From Octadecabacter antarcticus 307 (GTDB taxonomy: Bacteria > Pseudomonadota > Alphaproteobacteria > Rhodobacterales > Rhodobacteraceae): 64,000 nt of DNA. Below are positions 58,921-64,000 of this stretch, in pieces. The first letter of the stretch is position 1; every line of letters starts with the position of its first letter. Below the pieces are notes generated by a model. It made no database searches, was not told where the DNA came from, and saw nothing but the letters and a program-made list of their open reading frames with translations. Where the stretch lies: contig NC_020911.1 of assembly GCF_000155675.2 (NCBI RefSeq), forward strand, positions 3,586,501 to 3,650,500, read 5' to 3'. A program made the position numbers and the translations under genes.

Positions 58921-59937
58921 ATGACAGCACTGACAAAATTTGACCGACTAGAAAGCGGTGGCCTTTGGCGCGCAGCACCCAACGATCAACGCCGTGAGGT
59001 CATGGTTTCCCTTGGCAATGCCACCCTGGTAATCTCAGACAGCGCCGGTCGGGCTTTGACCCACTGGTCACTTCCGGCGGTTGAACGGATGAACGCGGGC
59101 GAACGTCCGGCGTTGTTCACCCCCGCCGCCGATGGAACTGATACTTTGGAAATCAGCGATGACTTGATGATTAGTGCGATGGAAAAGGTCCGAAAAACCG
59201 TCAATCGCCGCCGTTACAGACCCGGTAGATTGCGCAACCTCGGACTGCTGACCGCAACCGCCGCGATTGTTGGGCTAGCCGTGTTCTGGCTGCCGGATGC
59301 TCTGATCCGCGAGGCGCAAAGCGCTGTCCCTGCTGTCAAACGGGCGGAAATCGGGGCAACGCTGCTCGGCCATATTCAACACATTACCGGCCAGACCTGC
59401 CGCAGCCAATTGGGAACGCAGGCATTGGAAACCTTGCACGCGCGCGCGCTTGGCCCTGACGCGGGCGGGCAGGTTTTCGTGGTGCCATCGGGGCCCGACA
59501 CGGCCATCTATCTGCCCGGTGGATTGATCGTGATGAACCGCGATCTGATTGAAGACACCGAAGATCCAGCCGCCGTTGGCGGGCATATTATTGCCGCCGC
59601 CGCACAATTGCGCATCCAAGATCCGCTTGCCGCTTTGCTCAAAAACTCCGGCATTGGCACGACATTTACATTGCTGACCCAAGGCGAGATCGCGCCCGAA
59701 ACATTGCGCAGCTACGCCGAAGAGCTTTTCGCCAATCCACCACAGCGGGCGGATGACGCGGTTTTGTTGGACATGTTTGCCAACGCCCAACTGCCCAGCA
59801 CGCCCTACGCCTTCGCGGTTGATGTTACAGGTGAGACGACCCTTAGCCTAATCGAAGCCGATCCAATGCAAGGCCTGGAAACGCCCGAAATTCTAAGCGA
59901 CGCGGCATGGATCAGCCTGCAAGGGATTTGCACCTAA
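58921..59937 (+). CDS. M48-peptidase-like membrane protein lacking HEXXH
   Basis: 338 aa from ATG 58921; the frame is open 57 bases earlier. One transmembrane segment at about 106-124 (NLGLLTATAAIVGLAVFWLP). The following domain resembles M48-type zinc proteases (YLPGGLIVMNRDLIEDTEDPAAVGGHIIAAAAQ), but the HEXXH helix reads GGHIIAA, losing the catalytic Glu and second His. Probably a non-catalytic family member. It sits alone between a terminator and the SPOR gene. Confidence 0.7.
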   Translation: MTALTKFDRLESGGLWRAAPNDQRREVMVSLGNATLVISDSAGRALTHWSLPAVERMNAGERPALFTPAADGTDTLEISDDLMISAMEKVRKTVNRRRYRPGRLRNLGLLTATAAIVGLAVFWLPDALIREAQSAVPAVKRAEIGATLLGHIQHITGQTCRSQLGTQALETLHARALGPDAGGQVFVVPSGPDTAIYLPGGLIVMNRDLIEDTEDPAAVGGHIIAAAAQLRIQDPLAALLKNSGIGTTFTLLTQGEIAPETLRSYAEELFANPPQRADDAVLLDMFANAQLPSTPYAFAVDVTGETTLSLIEADPMQGLETPEILSDAAWISLQGICT

Positions 59938-60035
59938 TACCGCGGCACGTTCATGCCCCAGATAGTGCCAAACAAGGAAAGACCCCACGCCTGAGCAGGG
60001 TCCCTCCCCGGGAGAACTGTATGTTGTTTCAGGCC

Positions 60036-61598
60036 TTAACGACGCGTAAACGCCCCTGAATAACCTGCACCACGGGCAGTGCCCAATGCCCTTTGCAATT
60101 GCGCGTCGCTGCTGAACGGCCCAGCCAGCACCATGCGCATTTCAGTGCCGCTCTGATTGAAGACACCAATCCGCATAGGCAGGCCGCGCGTGCGCAACGA
60201 TTGTGCAATGGCCTGCGCCTGATCGCGGGTGCCAAACGTGCCAACTTGGACGTAGCGGTGACCGCTAAGCTGCTCGCTCGGTTGGGTTTGCAGGGCAGTG
60301 CGGGTGGCCACGCGTGGCTGTTCAACTGCAGCAGCGGTGGCGCGCGGGGTCGTCGCATAACGGATCGTATTGGTCAGACCAGTCGGGCTTTGCGTTTGTG
60401 GGCCAGTGCGGATGCCACGTTGCGTGTTCAGACGACCATCATCCCAAACTTGGGCGTAGCCCGTTGGCACGCTCGGCACTGGTAATGCGTAACCGCGCAC
60501 AGGATTGGAATAGGGTGGTGGGTTCTGGTTCAAAAGGTCCCCCAAAAAACCCAGCGAAAATGGGGAGGTTCGCGCGCGCGTCACGAAACCGTTTGTCTCT
60601 GGTCCGGTAGGCACCACAAGGCGGGACGTCAAACCGGACGGCGATTGCGCCTGCGGGCCGCACCGAATGCTTAGATTGCCGGTGTTGGTCAAACTGCCAA
60701 AGCCGCATGCAGATACCACACGGGCGTTTGTGCCCGGATTGAACATCGTGGACACCGGTGCCGCGTCAAGCGGGTTGGAATAGGGGCGCTGCGGCCGCGA
60801 AAGATCTGCCCAAAGCCCCGCAAACGGACCAGTGGCCGGCGTGATGCGCTGTGTCTGTGGGCCGCACCGGATGGGCAAGCCCGTCGTGGCGCTGATGTAA
60901 GTGCGGCCTGTAGCGTCAATATCAGCACAGGCTTGCGTCCGCGACAGGCCCGGCTGGGCGCTCGTCGCTTGAACAAGAGGGCGCGTTACGGCTGCGACCT
61001 GTGGGGCAACGTTGCCACCACAATCGATCGGCTGCCCCGTGCGTTGGCCGACAAGGTTCGGCTGCACACCCGTTAAACCAGCGCAAGCCTGTGCACGTGT
61101 GAGAACGCGCGGCTGGACGGTTGGCACTGTTGTGATCGGCGGTGAAGGCGGTGAAGGCGTGGCCGCAGCAGGTGTTCCAACACGTTGTCCTGTCAGCGGA
61201 TTAATGGCCGCTGCTGTGGATGCCGGCAAGTTCAGGCGCGGCGCAGGTGCTGCGGCAGGGCGTACAGCCAGGCCCGCTACAACTGTGTCCAGCGGGTTGG
61301 GGACGTTTACTGTTGGCGAGATTGTTGTTGATCCAGCGACCTGTGTCGGCTGGAAACCACAAAGTAGATCCCGACTGCTATTGACCCGCGGCACCCAATT
61401 GACTGCGCCACCAATTCCGGCGCGCACAAACACGCATCCACGGCTGTCTACATACTGATTTGCTGTGAAAGTTGATGGCGGGAATTCCGCTGGCCCAGTG
61501 GAATCGCGCAGTGATTGTGCTGTTGCACCACCCGACATAAGGGCCACAATGACCGCAGCGGTCGAAAGAAATCCATAGCGCTGACCAAAAATAATCAT
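60036..61598 (-). CDS. SPOR-domain periplasmic/cell-division-associated protein
   Basis: 520 aa from MIIFGQRYGFLSTAAVIVAL at 61598 (signal peptide to about ATAQ); the frame extends to 61637. Long low-complexity middle rich in Pro, Thr, Ala and repeated CG-x-QTQSPTGL-like blocks (about four, with paired Cys in two, e.g. RCGPQTQ). C-terminal SPOR domain GHRYVQVGTFGTRDQAQAIAQ and RMVLAGPFSSDAQLQRAL, which binds denuded peptidoglycan at the septum. Confidence 0.85.
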   Translation of the reverse strand: MIIFGQRYGFLSTAAVIVALMSGGATAQSLRDSTGPAEFPPSTFTANQYVDSRGCVFVRAGIGGAVNWVPRVNSSRDLLCGFQPTQVAGSTTISPTVNVPNPLDTVVAGLAVRPAAAPAPRLNLPASTAAAINPLTGQRVGTPAAATPSPPSPPITTVPTVQPRVLTRAQACAGLTGVQPNLVGQRTGQPIDCGGNVAPQVAAVTRPLVQATSAQPGLSRTQACADIDATGRTYISATTGLPIRCGPQTQRITPATGPFAGLWADLSRPQRPYSNPLDAAPVSTMFNPGTNARVVSACGFGSLTNTGNLSIRCGPQAQSPSGLTSRLVVPTGPETNGFVTRARTSPFSLGFLGDLLNQNPPPYSNPVRGYALPVPSVPTGYAQVWDDGRLNTQRGIRTGPQTQSPTGLTNTIRYATTPRATAAAVEQPRVATRTALQTQPSEQLSGHRYVQVGTFGTRDQAQAIAQSLRTRGLPMRIGVFNQSGTEMRMVLAGPFSSDAQLQRALGTARGAGYSGAFTRR

Positions 61599-61665
61599 AG
61601 TTGTCCCCACAATATATTGTGAGAGAATGCCTAACAATGCCTAATATGTAAAGGGATTGTTGCCC

Positions 61666-62307
61666 CTATTTAGTGCCGAACATACGGTCACCCGCATCCC
61701 CTAGTCCCGGAACAATATATCCATTGTCATTCAAGTGACTATCCACCGCAGCTGTCACAATCGGCACATCGGGATGCGTGGATTTCATCGCGGCGATGCC
61801 TTCTGGCGAAGCCAACAGGCACAAGAATCGAATGTCCTTTGCGCCGGATTCTTTCAGCAGATCAATCGCCGCAATCGACGAATTACCTGTCGCCAACATC
61901 GGGTCAACGGCGATAACCATGCGTTCGTCCATCGCATCGGGCACCTTGAAATAGTATTGCACAGGCTGCAGCGTTTTTTCGTCGCGATACAAGCCTACAA
62001 ATCCAACACGCGCCGACGGGATCAGTTCCAACATACCGTCCAGCAACCCGTTGCCCGCCCGTAGAATTGAAATCAGCGCCAGTTTTCGCCCCTTAAGCAC
62101 CGGCGCTTCCATCGTCTCCATCGGGGTTTCGATGGTCTTGGTCGTCATCGGTAATTCACGCGTCACCTCATAGGCCAGCAGTTGTGAAATCTCGCGCAAA
62201 AGCTGGCGGAACACCGCCGTGGGCGTGGTTTTATCACGCATCAGCGTCAGTTTATGCTGCACCAAAGGGTGCGTAACATGGGTAAGGTGCGGAAGTTTTG
62301 TCATCAA
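61666..62307 (-). CDS. upp: Uracil phosphoribosyltransferase
   Basis: 213 aa. PRPP-binding [21 protein letters not shown], uracil-binding [20 protein letters not shown], and N-terminal [16 protein letters not shown]. Converts uracil and PRPP to UMP. Start ATG overlaps the add stop (62304-62307). Part of a nucleoside-salvage operon with add and deoB. Confidence 0.97.
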   Translation of the reverse strand: MMTKLPHLTHVTHPLVQHKLTLMRDKTTPTAVFRQLLREISQLLAYEVTRELPMTTKTIETPMETMEAPVLKGRKLALISILRAGNGLLDGMLELIPSARVGFVGLYRDEKTLQPVQYYFKVPDAMDERMVIAVDPMLATGNSSIAAIDLLKESGAKDIRFLCLLASPEGIAAMKSTHPDVPIVTAAVDSHLNDNGYIVPGLGDAGDRMFGTK

Positions 62308-63287
62308 TTTTCCAGTCGTTTGGCGATTTTTACGCGGGTGGAGGCATCACAGAATGCACCGTCTAGCGCGATCTGATTGAGCGCGTTGAAATCATCGGCG
62401 CCCCAGCCGAATGTCGCTGCCAGCATGTCAAATTCATCGGTCATTGTCATGCCAAAGAACGGTGGATCATCAGTCGATACGGTCACTTTAACGCCCGCAT
62501 CGCGCAGTTTTAGGATAGGATGATCGGCCCAATCCCCAGTGGCCTTCAGAAACACGTTGGACCCCGGGCAGACCTCAAGCACGATGCCGGCATCCGCAAT
62601 CTGCGCCACCAATTGAGGATCACGAATGGCATTCACACCGTGGCCGATGCGCTGCACCTTAAGGTCGCGGATCGTGTCCGCAACCATGTCCGGCCCACCC
62701 CATTCCCCTGCATGACAGGTGAGGGGCATCCCGGCTTCGCGCGCCATATCAAAGGCATAGGCGTAATCATTGGGGCGGCCGACCATTTCACCACCCGCCA
62801 TGCCAAATCCAGTGATGAAATCACCAAAGGTTTCCGCCGCGCAAATTGCAGCGGGTTTTGCAGCGTCTGGTCCAAAGTGGCGGATGCAAGTGACGATGCC
62901 CTTTAAGGTAATGCCAAACTCTGCCTCCGCCTCAGTAGCCGCCGCATCCATCGCCGCCAAATAATCGCGCCATGCCGCCAGATCACCGCCACCGCAGAAG
63001 TCAGGTGACAGGAACGTTTCTTGGTAAACAACACCGTGCGACGCGCTTTCTTGCAGAACCGCTTTGACCAGTCGGTAGAAATCTTGCGGGCCCTGCAACG
63101 TCGTGCAGGCAGCCTCATAGACTTGCAAGAAATGGTCGAAACCACGGTAAGCGTAAGTGCCATCCTTATTAAACACCCCACTGATATCAATAGACTTTTC
63201 CTTGGCCAATCCACGGATAAAACTCGGTGGGGCGCAGCCCTCAAGGTGGGTGTGCAATTCGACTTTGGGCATGGATCTATAGGTCAT
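62304..63287 (-). CDS. add: Adenosine deaminase
   Basis: 327 aa. Zinc ligands in VELHTHLEG (H12, H14), [12 protein letters not shown] (His and catalytic Glu region), GHGVNAIRD, and [12 protein letters not shown] with the catalytic Asp pair. Deaminates adenosine/deoxyadenosine to inosine forms. Overlaps deoB by ATGA at its start (63284-63287). Confidence 0.96.
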   Translation of the reverse strand: MTYRSMPKVELHTHLEGCAPPSFIRGLAKEKSIDISGVFNKDGTYAYRGFDHFLQVYEAACTTLQGPQDFYRLVKAVLQESASHGVVYQETFLSPDFCGGGDLAAWRDYLAAMDAAATEAEAEFGITLKGIVTCIRHFGPDAAKPAAICAAETFGDFITGFGMAGGEMVGRPNDYAYAFDMAREAGMPLTCHAGEWGGPDMVADTIRDLKVQRIGHGVNAIRDPQLVAQIADAGIVLEVCPGSNVFLKATGDWADHPILKLRDAGVKVTVSTDDPPFFGMTMTDEFDMLAATFGWGADDFNALNQIALDGAFCDASTRVKIAKRLEN

Positions 63288-64000
63288 AGAAAACTCTTTC
63301 CTTGTCCGCGGAGCGCAACGCCCAAGTGCGCGGCGATTGTGGCTGCGACGTCAACAAACGCTACATGACCAAGATCGCGCGGGCCTTGTCTGTTAAGGTC
63401 GGGCGCATGGATCAAAACCGGCACCCGTTCGCGGGTATGATCGGATCCGATCCAAGTCGGATCATTGCCATGATCGGCCGTGACACACAACAGATCACCG
63501 GCGCGCAACTTGGGCAGTAGTTTCCCCAGTTCCGCGTCAAACCATTCAAGGTGGCGTGCATAGCCCGATACATCGCGGCGGTGCCCGTAAAGACTGTCGA
63601 ATTCAACAAAATTAGCGAAGACAAACCCACCGCTCGGCGCATCATCAATCAAGTCGGACAAATGATCCATTAAGGTCATATCGGCACCTTTGCGCACCTC
63701 ATCAATGCCACGCATTGAGAAAATGTCGCCGATCTTGCCAATGGCTTGCACTGATCGCCCAGCATCATGAATCCAATCGCACAGCGTCGGCGACGGTGTG
63801 GCGATGGCATAGTCATGGCGATTTAGCGTGCGTTCGAATGTCCCGACTTCACCCTTAAAGGGACGCGCAATGACGCGCCCAACTTTGCGGTCGTGCAACA
63901 TCGGAGCGAGGTCTTTGCACAAATTCAGAAGCCGTTCTAACCCGAAATAATCCTCATGGGCGGCAATTTGCAGCACGCTGTCAACGGATGTGTAGCAGAT
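63284..64000 (-). CDS. deoB: Phosphopentomutase, C-terminal part (cut by window edge)
   Basis: About 238 residues; the gene continues past 64000. CYTSVDSVLQIAAHEDYFGLE, GDIFSMRGIDEVRKGADMTLM, FANFVEFDSLYGHRRDV, and metal-binding VTADHGNDPTWIGSDHTRERVPVLI characterise the alkaline-phosphatase-superfamily DeoB. Interconverts (deoxy)ribose-1- and -5-phosphate, completing salvage with add and upp in one coupled operon. Confidence 0.96.
   Translation of the reverse strand: MCYTSVDSVLQIAAHEDYFGLERLLNLCKDLAPMLHDRKVGRVIARPFKGEVGTFERTLNRHDYAIATPSPTLCDWIHDAGRSVQAIGKIGDIFSMRGIDEVRKGADMTLMDHLSDLIDDAPSGGFVFANFVEFDSLYGHRRDVSGYARHLEWFDAELGKLLPKLRAGDLLCVTADHGNDPTWIGSDHTRERVPVLIHAPDLNRQGPRDLGHVAFVDVAATIAAHLGVALRGQGKSFL

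Overview
The window looks like a chromosome segment of a marine Roseobacter-group alphaproteobacterium (Rhodobacteraceae). This is inferred from the protein families, the frequent ATGA stop/start couplings, and a BCCT transporter and fatty-acid oxidation set typical of that group. The very high load of insertion sequences (IS3, IS5, IS6, IS21, IS110, IS200) recalls Octadecabacter-like genomes, but I cannot name the genus from sequence alone.

Layout. (1) 1-12,530 is a carbohydrate or cyclitol catabolic locus: the end of a BASS-type transporter, a decayed IS patch and a GMC-oxidoreductase fragment, a coupled Gfo/Idh/MocA plus GMC oxidoreductase pair, a second Gfo/Idh/MocA enzyme, an unusual regulator joining a helix-turn-helix part to a solute-binding-protein domain, an IolG-like dehydrogenase coupled to an SDR, and a CUT2-type ABC importer (binding protein, ATPase, permease). 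A shared TTCCAAWTTGGACARA-like site lies in three of its promoter regions. (2) 12,560-34,150 is an IS graveyard with nested and truncated elements. Embedded cargo comprises an H-NS-like protein, a two-component/Hpt cluster (17.6-19.6 kb) and a methyltransferase, FeeM-like acyl-amino-acid synthase and membrane histidine kinase cassette (24.3-27.4 kb) that could be a signalling system. (3) 34,200-35,250 holds SRAP and DUF1992 genes. (4) 35,251-37,912 is a 2.66-kb element bounded by perfect 26-bp inverted repeats and carrying a long, broken transposase-like gene. (5) 37,950-64,000 is ordinary core genome: 5'-nucleotidase, pyrD and an ArsC-like reductase, MATE pump and thioesterases, two MerR regulators, a fatty-acid oxidation cluster (acyl-CoA dehydrogenase, GST, thiolase, FadJ-type multifunctional enzyme), alternative oxidase, sulfotransferase, EamA exporter, acyl-CoA ligase, universal stress protein, BCCT transporter, SPOR protein, and the nucleoside-salvage genes upp, add and deoB (cut by the window end).

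Most notable: the IS region contains about 27 copies of a 35-44 nt mini-element. Its consensus is CATTGCCCGGCAG, then a 6-9 bp inverted repeat of variable sequence with a short loop, then (T/C)GAGAGG(G). Almost all copies lie inside transposase reading frames, in either orientation. Where an element-free homologue exists for comparison, removing the element restores the coding sequence nearly to the base with no target duplication, and the CATTG end usually abuts an RTC triplet. Stem sequences differ between copies but remain self-complementary. Two nearly identical IS3 copies carry the same element in the same place, so an IS with an interrupted transposase gene has recently been copied. I do not recognise this element as a named family.
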